Shown here in pieces: positions 34,568-43,049 of a stretch of DNA of 64,000 nucleotides. A program made the position numbers and the translations under genes. The DNA is taken from the NCBI GenBank assembly GCA_016124585.1, contig WGNL01000004.1:420930-484929 (forward strand), read 5' to 3'. Below the pieces are notes generated by a model that ran no database searches, was not told where the DNA came from, and worked only from the letters and a program-made list of their open reading frames with translations. Source of the DNA: Bacteroidota bacterium. Lineage in GTDB: Bacteria > Bacteroidota > Bacteroidia > Chitinophagales > Saprospiraceae. Positions within the stretch are counted from its first letter, which is position 1, and each line of letters begins with the position of its first letter.

Positions 34568-34684
34568 TCAATGCATTTTAGCAAAATTCGACGCAAAATT
34601 ACCCTAACATTTCCTGCAATTCCCCATTTGAACATTAATAAATCGTAAACTCATGGTAACCAAAGAATAAATCGGGGAAAATGG

Positions 34685-35014
34685 CTATTTACCTAGCTGT
34701 TTTTTCTCTAATTCTTCTGAAATCTCTGTGTAAATTTCATCAGCCATTTCTGGATTTCGTTGCAAAATGGCTAAGCATGAGTCCAAAGTTTCTCTATCTA
34801 TCTGGTGTATTTCGGCAATCTGGTTATAATATAATTCAGCAAGGCTATCCTTTTTAGGGCCATTCTGCAGTTTTCCCATGGCTGACTCCGCTACATGAAC
34901 ATCAAGCAGAATTTTTTTTAATTCATCTTTTGGTAAAGGGAGCGACTCAGAATGCTTGGATATACAAGCGCTTAGAATTAAGGAAATTAGGATTACCGAT
35001 AGATTATTTTTCAT
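34685..35014 (-). CDS. DUF4296 lipoprotein
   Basis: 109 residues from MKNNLSVILISLILSACISK: a signal peptide with lipobox (LSAC), then a helical domain (LPKDELKKILLDVHVAESAM, YYNQIAEIHQIDRETLDSCL) typical of DUF4296, a Bacteroidota-specific lipoprotein family of unknown role. A longer frame from 35200 overlaps the SixA gene and has no signal peptide at its front, so it was rejected. Co-directional with sixA, 16 bases apart. Confidence 0.82.
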   Translation of the reverse strand: MKNNLSVILISLILSACISKHSESLPLPKDELKKILLDVHVAESAMGKLQNGPKKDSLAELYYNQIAEIHQIDRETLDSCLAILQRNPEMADEIYTEISEELEKKQLGK

Positions 35015-35030
35015 TTGCAGAACTGATTCA

Positions 35031-35522
35031 TCAAAAATCCTTCGGGAAATAAGTGGCAACAACTTGGGAATTTTCAGTTGAGACTTCAGGCCAAGTTGCT
35101 GCTTTTGATTCGATGCATACTGCACCACAAGTTGGAATATTGTCGATATACTTTCGTGTGAACTGATTTGCCACATTTGTGAAGGTAGGGTTATGGCCAA
35201 AAATCATAACAGTCTCACAATCTTCGGGTAGGCGGTTGATTAAATCGATGATGACATGTGACATGGCTTCATAAATATCATCACGGACCCAAAGGTCTTC
35301 ACCTTCCACATCCAATTCATTCTTAAAATATGCAGCTGTTGTCAGCGCTCTTATTGCTGGGCTTGATACTAACAAATCAGGTTCTATCTCTTTTTTTCGC
35401 ATCATTTTAGCCATAAACGGCGCATCCTTCAAGCCACGATCATTCAGCGGTCGTTCTATATCTCTTAATTCAGGATTGTCCCAACTTGATTTTGCGTGCC
35501 TCACGAGATAAAATGTCTTCAT
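35031..35522 (-). CDS. SixA-like histidine phosphatase
   Basis: 163 residues of the histidine phosphatase (phosphoglycerate mutase-like) superfamily: LVRHAKSSW with phospho-His9, RPLNDRGLKDAPFMA and the second His in MIFGHNPTFTNVAN. SixA removes phosphate from histidine phosphotransfer proteins; other small members act on small molecules. It lies on one side of a mirror-image promoter pair with the SWIM gene. Confidence 0.85.
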   Translation of the reverse strand: MKTFYLVRHAKSSWDNPELRDIERPLNDRGLKDAPFMAKMMRKKEIEPDLLVSSPAIRALTTAAYFKNELDVEGEDLWVRDDIYEAMSHVIIDLINRLPEDCETVMIFGHNPTFTNVANQFTRKYIDNIPTCGAVCIESKAATWPEVSTENSQVVATYFPKDF

Positions 35523-35547
35523 ACTTGACTATTTGTTTTACAAAAAC

Positions 35548-35597
35548 CAAAGGTAGCGTTTTTCGTTTGAGATAAAATCCAAAGGAAGCTACCTTTG
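35548..35597. promoter_or_regulatory. Divergent promoter pair built on an inverted repeat
   Basis: CAAAGGTAGC (35548-35557) and GCTACCTTTG (35588-35597) are perfect inverted copies 30 bases apart. Each contains TACCTTTG pointing outward: the left one to sixA (minus), the right one to the SWIM gene (plus). A TTG at 35567-35569 stands 20 bases before the plus box; the minus box has TTTG 24 bases upstream. Confidence 0.55.
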
Positions 35598-35637
35598 AGG
35601 TTTTGCATTTTCAAAACAACCAATATCCATCTTCGCC

Positions 35638-37320
35638 TTGAATTTTCTATTAAAAAATTTGGAGCATGAACTTGATGAGCGGTACCTATTGGTAGGTGAA
35701 AAGCTGTTAGAGGAAGGGAAGGTGACGAAACTATTTGAAAACGAACGCCATCTTTGGATAGCTGAAGCAAATGGTTTCGAAATTGAAATGCAGATTAGCC
35801 CTTCTAAGGTTAAAGCATGTTCGTGTGAATGTGAAACTTTCTCAAAAGAAAGGATGTGTGGACATGTCGCTGGAGGCCTGCTTCTATTACGTCGGCAGCT
35901 TACGGAAACTGCACGGGAACCCCGTCAAACAAAGCAGTCCAAATCATTTTCCCATCAAAAATTAACGGTAAATGCCATTCTTGACAGTGTAACTCAAGAT
36001 GAACTGGCAGCCTTTGTTCGAAATTTTGCCCGCAATAACAAGCCTTTTTCCTTAGCCCTTCGGGCAAAGTTTGCAGCAAAAGTTTCACTAGCCAATAACC
36101 AGGAAAAGTTCGGTCAATTACTTGATGCTGCAATTTTGGGCTACCGCAAGGTAAATGACCGAATCAGTGCGCCAGGGGTCTCACAACTAAAAAAAATGGT
36201 GTCTGAATTACTGGGGCAAGCGGACGATGCCTTGGCGTTAGAACAATTTGCCGAAGCTTGGGCTATATTAGCTGCAGTTGTTAGCAGGTTTTCTCCAATC
36301 TTAAAAAAACTCGACTCAGAGGATGATTCACTTCCAAGTTTGATTCAAAACTCTTTTGTCAAAATTGAACAGCTCGGTTCACTGCCGATTCCACCAGATT
36401 TGCAGATTGAAATCATGGTTTTTTGTGAAGCAGAGTTTAACCGGCCAGCATATCGAATTAATGGTTTTTCAGGTTACATGCTACGTACATGGGCAGCTTT
36501 AGCCAAGGACGACCAAACTGCCCTACAAATTTTACAAGCAATTGATAATGAGCTGATTCGGTCGAAACTTGATGCAAGCTATCATGCTCAAATTTTATTA
36601 GTTAAGCTGGAATTGTTAAGAAGGCCAGGTCTCAAAAATGAGGAAGAAGCATTTACGCTGGAATGCTTATCAAATCATCAAATGATGATTCAGGTATTGG
36701 ATGCGGTCACACCAACTGGGGATTTTCGCCCAATCAAAGATTTAGTGGAAAAAGGACACCGGCTAATTCCTGATGAGCATTTGCAAAAGCGACTTGAGTC
36801 CATCCTTTTACAAATCGCCCAAACGGAAGGAAAGGCAGATGCAATTGTCAATATTTCTAGGCAGAAATTCTTGGAAACTCGTGACTTTGAGTTTTACGAT
36901 AAATGTCAAACAAATTATGAAGGCAACTGGCAGGATTTTGTAAAAAAGTTGCTAGCGGACTTGGTTTTCTTGCACGATTTTCATCAAAACTTTTCAACCA
37001 TTGCAACTATTTTGGGAAGGGAAGATAAACTTGAAGAGTTGCTTGGCCTGTTGGAAGAGCAGCAATCACTGGATTTATTGGCAAAATTTGACCATTTTTT
37101 AATCAAAAAGAAAGCGAATGAAACTCAAGCGCTCTATGAAAAATTGTTGAAAGCTTACCTTTCAAATCATCTTGGCCCAAAGGCTTCCAAAAGATTGAAA
37201 GCTGTTTTTGAACATCTTCACAAGCATGGGGCGGCAAAAATGGTTGAAAAACTATTTGAATCCATCACTACTTCGTATCCCAAGCGAAGGTTCTATTTGG
37301 AAGACGAAGTTAGTTTGTGA
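35638..37320 (+). CDS. SWIM zinc-finger protein of unknown function
   Basis: 560 residues. The SWIM finger is Cys61-x-Cys63-x10-Cys74-x-His76 (CSCECETFSKERMCGHVAGG). The remaining 480 residues are alpha-helical and read like HEAT/TPR-type scaffolds. SWIM proteins are often associated with SNF2 helicases; none is adjacent. The start is a TTG at 35638, 40 bases after the -7 box; no in-frame ATG exists before the SWIM motif. It is probably co-transcribed with the sirtuin gene that follows. Confidence 0.8.
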   Translation: MNFLLKNLEHELDERYLLVGEKLLEEGKVTKLFENERHLWIAEANGFEIEMQISPSKVKACSCECETFSKERMCGHVAGGLLLLRRQLTETAREPRQTKQSKSFSHQKLTVNAILDSVTQDELAAFVRNFARNNKPFSLALRAKFAAKVSLANNQEKFGQLLDAAILGYRKVNDRISAPGVSQLKKMVSELLGQADDALALEQFAEAWAILAAVVSRFSPILKKLDSEDDSLPSLIQNSFVKIEQLGSLPIPPDLQIEIMVFCEAEFNRPAYRINGFSGYMLRTWAALAKDDQTALQILQAIDNELIRSKLDASYHAQILLVKLELLRRPGLKNEEEAFTLECLSNHQMMIQVLDAVTPTGDFRPIKDLVEKGHRLIPDEHLQKRLESILLQIAQTEGKADAIVNISRQKFLETRDFEFYDKCQTNYEGNWQDFVKKLLADLVFLHDFHQNFSTIATILGREDKLEELLGLLEEQQSLDLLAKFDHFLIKKKANETQALYEKLLKAYLSNHLGPKASKRLKAVFEHLHKHGAAKMVEKLFESITTSYPKRRFYLEDEVSL

Positions 37321-37330
37321 AATTCAAGTT

Positions 37331-38032
37331 ATGAAAAAAATCGTCATCCTTACTGGTGCTGGTATGAGCGCCGAAAGTGGTATCGCCACATTTCGTGATA
37401 GCAACGGTCTTTGGGAAAATCATGACATTATGGAGGTTGCATCGCCAGAAGGTTGGCAACGCAACCCAAGTTTAGTGCTTGATTTTTACAATGCCCGCCG
37501 CAAACAGTTGCTGGAAGTTGCTCCAAATTCTGGGCATTTAGCTTTGGTAGGACTCGAAAAACATTTCGATGTAGACGTGATTACTCAAAATGTAGATGAC
37601 CTGCATGAAAGAGCTGGTAGCACTAAAGTTCACCATTTACATGGAGAGCTACGAAAAGCTCGAAGCTCCTCCAACGAAAAATTGGTATATCCGTGTGACA
37701 AGGGTATTCTTCTTGGCGATAAATGTGAGCGAGGAAGCCAACTTCGCCCACATATAGTTTGGTTTGGAGAAATGGTTCCTATGCTAGAACCTGCTGCTCT
37801 ATTAGTGGCAGAAGCCGACGTCATATTGATAGTTGGCACCTCCATGCAAGTTTACCCAGCGGCAGGCTTAGTGGGCTATGCGATTCCAGGAACACCAATT
37901 TATTATGTTGACCCCAACCCAGCTATCAATTATGAGTTGAGCCGAACAAAGAATTTGAAAATAATTGAAGAAAAAGCTTCTACTGGCGTGAGAAAAGTGG
38001 TGGTGGAGCTGCTGAGAAAACTAGATGATTGA
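37331..38032 (+). CDS. Sir2-family NAD-dependent deacylase (class III-like)
   Basis: 233 residues: GAGMSAESGIATFRDSNGLW, TQNVDDLHERAG, LHGEL and SSNEK; FYNARR gives the Tyr-x-x-Arg of class III (desuccinylase/demalonylase) sirtuins. The zinc-ribbon part has only two Cys (CDKGILLGDKC) rather than four, as I recall for other Bacteroidota members of this branch. The start at 37331 fits the family; an ATG at 37208 lies inside the SWIM gene. Probably reverses lysine acylation. Confidence 0.9.
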   Translation: MKKIVILTGAGMSAESGIATFRDSNGLWENHDIMEVASPEGWQRNPSLVLDFYNARRKQLLEVAPNSGHLALVGLEKHFDVDVITQNVDDLHERAGSTKVHHLHGELRKARSSSNEKLVYPCDKGILLGDKCERGSQLRPHIVWFGEMVPMLEPAALLVAEADVILIVGTSMQVYPAAGLVGYAIPGTPIYYVDPNPAINYELSRTKNLKIIEEKASTGVRKVVVELLRKLDD

Positions 38033-38078
38033 AAGGAGAATTTGTAGTGCTAACTACCCTATCGATAAAATTTCTAAA

Positions 38079-38165
38079 TGGTTCGGGGAAAGAGACTTGA
38101 ACTCTCACGGCCTTGCGGCCACAGGCTTCTGAGACCTGCGTGTCTACCAATTCCACCATCCCCGA
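38079..38165 (-). tRNA. tRNA-Leu (anticodon CAG)
   Basis: 87 bases including the encoded CCA end. Acceptor TCGGGGA pairs with TCCCCGA, the anticodon loop CTCAGAA gives CAG, and a long variable arm (GTGGCCGCAAGGCCGTG) marks a class II tRNA. The T arm has the GTTCAAGTC loop. Confidence 0.9.
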
Positions 38166-38177
38166 ATGTGCTTAAAT

Positions 38178-38210
38178 AAAAAAGTGGAAGCCCTCTAGCT
38201 TCCACTTTTT
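38178..38210 (-). terminator. Terminator between the two tRNA-Leu genes
   Basis: AAAAAGTGGAAG (38179-38190) pairs with CTTCCACTTTTT (38199-38210) around 8 bases. Symmetric, so the strand is assigned from the tRNA direction: it follows tRNA-Leu(CAA). Confidence 0.65.
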
Positions 38211-38218
38211 GTGAGTCG

Positions 38219-38301
38219 TACCGAAGGTGGGACTCGAACCCACACATAGTTGCCTATACTGGATTTTGAATCCAGCGCGTCTACCATTCCGCCACTTCGG
38301 C
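38219..38301 (-). tRNA. tRNA-Leu (anticodon CAA)
   Basis: 83 bases. Acceptor GCCGAAG pairs with CTTCGGT (one G-U), anticodon loop TTCAAAA gives CAA, long variable arm. CCA is not encoded (the next bases are CGA), unlike its neighbour, so it needs the CCA-adding enzyme. Confidence 0.9.
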
Positions 38302-38374
38302 ATTTCAATAATCATACAAACCGCTGATTGTCAATATTTTGAATAAAAAAACAGAATATAGTGGGTACTCTAAC

Positions 38375-38911
38375 TCAGCGGGCCTCCTTCGAAGCGGGTG
38401 CAAATTTATTCAAATTTTCTTTTAATCTCCAAAGGTATCTTCTTTTTAAAAAAAAATCTCTCAACGGAACCAATCTTTCCACAGGAGTTTCGCCATCAAC
38501 ATAGGCTTGCATGATAGGATTCACCGATTCTAGCAATGAATTTTCCATTTCTGCTACCTGGGATTCTGCTTGACTTAACAATTTTTCGTCAAAATCAAAT
38601 TCCAATTCCATGACAGCTTCGTTAAGCTCCATCATTTCCATCAGAAAATCTTGTGGGATTTCATTCTTGCTGTCATCAAGCATCCCTTTCAGTTCCAAGA
38701 TATACTTCAACCGTTTATCAAAATCAGAGAGCACCAAATAAGCTTGGTTATTTGTGGTCGACTTTTCTAAGACATCCAGTTGTTTCTCTTCAGATTCAAG
38801 GGTATGGAAATCAGGATGAAACAGTTTGCTATTCTTCAAAAATCGTTGCTTCAAATCCACCATGTCAGGGTAGAATGAGATAGGAATTTCGAAAAATTGA
38901 AAATGATTCAT
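38375..38911 (-). CDS. hscB: Fe-S cluster co-chaperone HscB
   Basis: 178 residues from MNHFQFFEIPISFYPDM: N-terminal J domain with the HPD motif (KLFHPDFHT) and the C-terminal HSCB helical domain (MEMMELNEAVMELEFDF). It delivers IscU to HscA for Fe-S cluster transfer. The longer frame from 39025 overlaps rseP and was not used. No other isc gene is nearby. Confidence 0.88.
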   Translation of the reverse strand: MNHFQFFEIPISFYPDMVDLKQRFLKNSKLFHPDFHTLESEEKQLDVLEKSTTNNQAYLVLSDFDKRLKYILELKGMLDDSKNEIPQDFLMEMMELNEAVMELEFDFDEKLLSQAESQVAEMENSLLESVNPIMQAYVDGETPVERLVPLRDFFLKRRYLWRLKENLNKFAPASKEAR

Positions 38912-38990
38912 ATTTGGGAACTGGGAAGTTTTAACCCAGAGATATTGGGATTTTCGATAAACGAAAACCTCAACATCCTTTTTGCTTTTT

Positions 38991-40370
38991 TTAAAATAAC
39001 CTCGAAATGTCCAGCCCCAAAGCAAAGACCATCAAGGAAATCAAGATAACAAAACCGACCATCGTGGCAATTTCCATGAATTTGTCACTTGGTTTTTTGC
39101 CCGTTAGCGCTTCAAAAAGTAAGAACATCACATGACCTCCGTCAAGTGCTGGTATCGGCAACAGATTGATAAATGCCAACACCAATGAAAGCATTGCCGT
39201 CAAGTTCCAAAAAGATTGCCAGTCCCACTTCGGCGAAAACATGCCACCAATAGTGATGAAACTACCGAGGCTTTCTGTCACTTTTAAATCACCAGAAAAC
39301 ATTTTACCATAAGCCTTCATTTGTGAGCCTAGGAAGTTGCCAACACGTTTCCAGCCAGCAGCGAAGGAACTAAAGAAGGAATAATCTTGTCGCTCAAGCT
39401 TGTAAAATTTGCTCAAATCTCCATAAATGCTAGCACCGATTCGACCTTCTTCGTCTGTGTGAATAGTCAAATTAACAGTATCACGATTATCCCGCAGCAC
39501 CTGAACTTGAACATCAGTATCTTTCAGTTTGGCTTTTGTCAAAGCGTCATAGAATTGTTCAAAATAGGGAGTAGATTGACCGTTTAGCCCAATAATTTGG
39601 TCATCGACTTTCAAGCCCCCCTTCTCAGCTGGCGATTGTTCGCATTTTTTCCAGAAAAGTATTCCCTTGCAATATTTGCCGTACCCAGCTACCAAAAATG
39701 GCCGGGGGAGGTTGTAAAGCGCAACCTCCTTGTTCTTATTCAAAGACAGAAACTCAGCCACATCTTTTGAAATTTCCAATTTTACTGGCTGGCCGTTCCG
39801 CTCCACTGTCAAGTTACGCGCACCGTCAATCACGATATGGCTTTTGACCAAATTAGGATTGTAACGGTCCAGTTGATATGTGTCAACTGCTACCACTAGG
39901 TCGCCAGGCTGAATTCCAACAACAAGCCCCAGAGAATCGGGCAAAACCCCATTTGTAAGGTTCTTGGTGGGAATGTACTCTTCGCCCCAAGTCCAAAAAA
40001 TCATGGAGTAGATAAAAAAACCAAGAAAGAAATTAACCGTCACGCCTCCCAACATGATGATTAGGCGTTGCCAAGCTGGCTTGGAGCGGAATTCCCAAGG
40101 TTGCGGTGGCTCCTTCATCTGCTCCGTATCGAAGCTTTCATCCACCATGCCTGAAATTTTTACATACCCCCCTAGTGGCAACCATCCGATGCCATATTCA
40201 GTTTCACCAATTTTTTTCTTGAAAAGCTCGAACCAAGGGTCAAAGAAGAGGTAAAATTTTTCGACCCTAGTTTTAAACCATTTGGCAGGCAGAAAATGCC
40301 CCATTTCGTGAAGCACTATAAGAATGGAGAGGCTCAAAACCAATTGCCCTACCTTGATAAGAATTTCCAT
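38991..40370 (-). CDS. rseP: Site-2 protease RseP
   Basis: 459 residues: zinc motif HEMGH at residues 21-25 in the first membrane helix, one or two PDZ domains in the middle (GLVVGIQPGDLVVAVDTYQL; KGGLKVDDQIIGLNGQST) and the second catalytic motif NLLPIPALDGGHVMF near the C-terminus. It cleaves regulators and signal peptides inside the membrane. Complete. It is next to hscB in the same direction. Confidence 0.94.
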   Translation of the reverse strand: MEILIKVGQLVLSLSILIVLHEMGHFLPAKWFKTRVEKFYLFFDPWFELFKKKIGETEYGIGWLPLGGYVKISGMVDESFDTEQMKEPPQPWEFRSKPAWQRLIIMLGGVTVNFFLGFFIYSMIFWTWGEEYIPTKNLTNGVLPDSLGLVVGIQPGDLVVAVDTYQLDRYNPNLVKSHIVIDGARNLTVERNGQPVKLEISKDVAEFLSLNKNKEVALYNLPRPFLVAGYGKYCKGILFWKKCEQSPAEKGGLKVDDQIIGLNGQSTPYFEQFYDALTKAKLKDTDVQVQVLRDNRDTVNLTIHTDEEGRIGASIYGDLSKFYKLERQDYSFFSSFAAGWKRVGNFLGSQMKAYGKMFSGDLKVTESLGSFITIGGMFSPKWDWQSFWNLTAMLSLVLAFINLLPIPALDGGHVMFLLFEALTGKKPSDKFMEIATMVGFVILISLMVFALGLDISRLF

Positions 40371-40593
40371 ATTTCAGATCAGAATTTTGGAGAAATGCGG
40401 GAAAACTGTTTACCACTTTTCAAACCAATTTTTTTTTGAAGCGCAAAAGTAACGGGAATTCCCTTTTTGTTGGCATTTTTCAAACGAGAGAACAGTTCTG
40501 CACTTTGAAAGTTGGTGTTTGGAACATTGGTAATCACAAGTTTTTGTTAAAACTGTTCTTGCTCAAACACAATACCTTGATACCCACAAATGC

Positions 40594-40601
40594 TATTTTT
40601 G
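40594..40601 (+). promoter_or_regulatory. -7 box six bases before the rsmE start codon
   Basis: TATTTTTG continues as CCCCC and then ATG (40607). The transcript start would fall on or next to the A of the ATG, so the mRNA may be leaderless. Confidence 0.45.
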
Positions 40602-40606
40602 CCCCC

Positions 40607-41317
40607 ATGATAATTTTCTTTTGCAACCAGATCAAAGGCGAATTTGCTTACTTTTCAGAGGAAGAGTCCAAGCATTGCTCGCAAGTGCTACGCAAAAAAC
40701 CAGGTGATTTGGTACAGTTCATTGACGGAATAGGTCATTGGTATACTGGCCAAATCAGCGAAGCGAGCAAGCGGCAGGTAGTTGTGAAAATTACCAAAAA
40801 AGAAGCTGGAACAGACCATACAGGTTTTCGTCTGCACATGGCCGTAGCCCCGCTCAAGAGCATGGACCGATTTGAATGGTTTTTAGAGAAAGCCACAGAA
40901 ATTGGTGTGGATGAAATAACTCCACTAATGACGGAGCATACCGAACGCAGTAAACTTCGTTACGACCGCCTGGAAAAAATAATACTTTCTGCTGCCAAGC
41001 AATGTCTGCGCACTCGTCTACCAAAACTAAACGAACTGGTTGATTTTGAGGTTTTTATGAAAACCTTCGCAACTAAGGAGGCTAGCTCACGTTTCATACC
41101 ACACTGCCATGTTGCCAATTTGCCACATCTAAAAAACAACTGCCAAGCAGCTGGCGACGTTACAATATTGATTGGACCAGAAGGTGATTTTTCTTTACAA
41201 GAAGTCCAAATTGCCAAGTCAAATGGCTTTTTGGAAGTAGGCTTAGGAGCAAATCGGCTTCGGACCGAAACGGCGGCCATCGTTGCTTGCCACACAGTTC
41301 ATCTTGCAAACATTTAA
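40607..41317 (+). CDS. rsmE: 16S rRNA (uracil1498-N3)-methyltransferase
   Basis: 236 residues with the RsmE SPOUT fold: FSEEESKHCSQVLRKKPGD, MAVAPLKSMDRFEWFLEKAT, IGPEGDFSLQEV and LGANRLRTETAAI. It methylates 16S rRNA at U1498. The start at MIIFFCNQ (40607) fits the family; an earlier ATG (40436) precedes the -7 box. Seven bases before the DUF4159 gene. Confidence 0.94.
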   Translation: MIIFFCNQIKGEFAYFSEEESKHCSQVLRKKPGDLVQFIDGIGHWYTGQISEASKRQVVVKITKKEAGTDHTGFRLHMAVAPLKSMDRFEWFLEKATEIGVDEITPLMTEHTERSKLRYDRLEKIILSAAKQCLRTRLPKLNELVDFEVFMKTFATKEASSRFIPHCHVANLPHLKNNCQAAGDVTILIGPEGDFSLQEVQIAKSNGFLEVGLGANRLRTETAAIVACHTVHLANI

Positions 41318-41323
41318 TTAGGC

Positions 41324-41974
41324 ATGAAGAGTTTTTCATTATTGTTGCTGTCAGTAATTGGATTTTTGTCAACTGACACACAGCCAACTAAATTAGCCTT
41401 GCTAAAATACAATGGAGGTGGCGACTGGTATGCCAACCCGACTTCACTGACCAATTTGTCAAGGTTCTGCAATGACAATCTTGGGACCAACCTCGACCCA
41501 GATTATGCTACCATTGAAGTAGGCAGTGCAGAGCTTTTCAATTACCCCTTCGTCCACATGACTGGGCATGGGAATGTTGTTTTTTCTGATGCTGAAGCCG
41601 AAAACTTACGCACCTATTTAATAGGAGGGGGATTTCTTCATATTGATGACAATTACGGAATTGACCCATTTGTGCGGCCTGCCATGAAAAAAGTTTTTCC
41701 TGAATTGCAGTTTATTGAACTACCATTTACCCACCCGATTTATCACCAAATGTTTGAGTTTAAAAATGGCTTGCCTAAAATTCACCAACACGATGGGAAG
41801 CCGGCCCAGGGTTTTGGGTTGTTTTGGGAAGGACGCTTAGTCTGTTTTTACAGTTACGAATGTGACCTGGGTGATGGCTGGGAAGATCAGTCAGTACACA
41901 ATGACCCAGAAGAGAAACGGCAACAGGCACTAAAAATGGGAGCTAATTTGGTGGAGTTTGTTTTTCAACAGTAA
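41324..41974 (+). CDS. DUF4159 exported protein
   Basis: 216 residues: signal peptide ([17 protein letters not shown]), then the DUF4159 fold ([62 protein letters not shown]). The domain resembles the glutamine-amidotransferase-like part of larger membrane proteins; function unknown. Co-transcribed with rsmE. Its last 32 bases overlap yidD on the other strand. Confidence 0.85.
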   Translation: MKSFSLLLLSVIGFLSTDTQPTKLALLKYNGGGDWYANPTSLTNLSRFCNDNLGTNLDPDYATIEVGSAELFNYPFVHMTGHGNVVFSDAEAENLRTYLIGGGFLHIDDNYGIDPFVRPAMKKVFPELQFIELPFTHPIYHQMFEFKNGLPKIHQHDGKPAQGFGLFWEGRLVCFYSYECDLGDGWEDQSVHNDPEEKRQQALKMGANLVEFVFQQ

Positions 41975-42221
41975 CGGGTTCGTGTGCTTTGCTGCATTTT
42001 TTTGGTACTGGATCGTATCCTCCAATTGACCAAGGATGGCAACTTGCGATTCTTTTGATACCCAGCCAGATGCCCCGAAATACGCCCCATTCTTGAATTG
42101 CTTCAATCATGTACTGCGAACAGGAAGGTTTGTAGCAACAGGAAGGTGGTGTTAGTGGGGAAATGAACCGTTGGTAAAAACGGACAGGCAGGATAAACAA
42201 GTATTTGAATAATTGAACCAT
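41943..42221 (-). CDS. yidD: Membrane protein insertion efficiency factor YidD
   Basis: 92 residues: [20 protein letters not shown] then [20 protein letters not shown] and GYDPVPKK, the standard YidD pattern with its Cys cluster. It helps YidC insert membrane proteins. The start at MVQLF (42221) is the family start; 42245 is possible. Usually near rnpA/yidC in other phyla but detached here. Confidence 0.92.
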   Translation of the reverse strand: MVQLFKYLFILPVRFYQRFISPLTPPSCCYKPSCSQYMIEAIQEWGVFRGIWLGIKRIASCHPWSIGGYDPVPKKCSKAHEPVTVEKQTPPN

Positions 42222-42363
42222 TGTTAAGTAAAACGTTAACACCAAGTTTAAGTGCGTTCAATGGGTATTAACAGCGGTTTTGGTAAAAATAAGCCGATTT
42301 TTGCTGGGCAAATGTCCCAGCTTTTTGTGGATAATTTCAAAAAAATGAATGCGAATTAGCGTC

Positions 42364-42420
42364 TAATTTTGCGTTGAACAAGAAAAATGAATAGAAGGTT
42401 GTTAAAAGTTGACAACCTTC
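42364..42420 (+). promoter_or_regulatory. Promoter and leader hairpin of the DUF1599 gene
   Basis: TAATTTTG (42364-42371) followed by CGTT. The leader then contains a 9-bp stem (42394-42402 with 42412-42420) and CCCGTTTTT, like an attenuator. A 24-codon frame (42387-42461, MNRRLLKVDNLPVF) crosses the hairpin and overlaps the GTG start of the gene by 16 bases. Confidence 0.35.
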
Positions 42421-42445
42421 CCGTTTTTCAAAGCGAATTTTTGAA

Positions 42446-42988
42446 GTGGAAAAAACCTTGACACAATATGACACTGTAGTAAAACGGTGTCAAGACATTT
42501 TTTTAAAAAAGACCCTCGACTACGGTACCGCTTGGCGCATCTTGCGCCCTTCCTCGCTGACCGATCAGCTTTTTATTAAGGCAAAACGCATTCGTAGCAT
42601 CGATGAAAAAGCAACACAAATGGTGGAAGATTCCATCGAAGGCGATTTTATTGGGTTGGTCAACTATGCCTATATGGCACTCATCCAATTGGAATTGAAT
42701 GGAGAGAAAGAACTTGAAATTCCTTTTCAACAAGTTGAAATACTTTTTAAGAAACAAGTTGATGTTGTCCGCAATTTGATGATTGCCAAAAACCATGATT
42801 ACGGAGAAGCATGGCGAGACATGCGTATCAGTTCCATTACTGATTTGATATTGATGAAGATCCTGCGCATCCGCCAAATAGAGGACAACAAGGGCAAAAC
42901 ATTGATTTCTGAGGGCCTCGACGCCAACTATGCAGACATTGCCAACTATGCTATTTTTGCGCTAATTCTTTTGAGCGAACAAAACTAA
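42446..42988 (+). CDS. DUF1599 protein (Nmad1-like)
   Basis: 180 residues made of two similar halves, each with DYGxAWRxxRxSSxTD and KxxRIRxI (DYGTAWRILRPSSLTD near residue 25; DYGEAWRDMRISSITD near 119). DUF1599 is a small Bacteroidota domain sometimes classed with nucleotide-modification-associated proteins. Start GTG at 42446, no ATG in frame. It precedes the BT_3928-like gene as in Bacteroides. Confidence 0.82.
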   Translation: MEKTLTQYDTVVKRCQDIFLKKTLDYGTAWRILRPSSLTDQLFIKAKRIRSIDEKATQMVEDSIEGDFIGLVNYAYMALIQLELNGEKELEIPFQQVEILFKKQVDVVRNLMIAKNHDYGEAWRDMRISSITDLILMKILRIRQIEDNKGKTLISEGLDANYADIANYAIFALILLSEQN

Positions 42989-43049
42989 AAACAGCACTTT
43001 TACAAGCTCCAATCCTAGCTTAAACTCATTATTCGAAACATCCTTCAAC

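Noticed and set aside
40436..40606. Long N-terminal extension of rsmE from 40436.
   Set aside because: It precedes the -7 box at 40594 and adds residues absent from the family.
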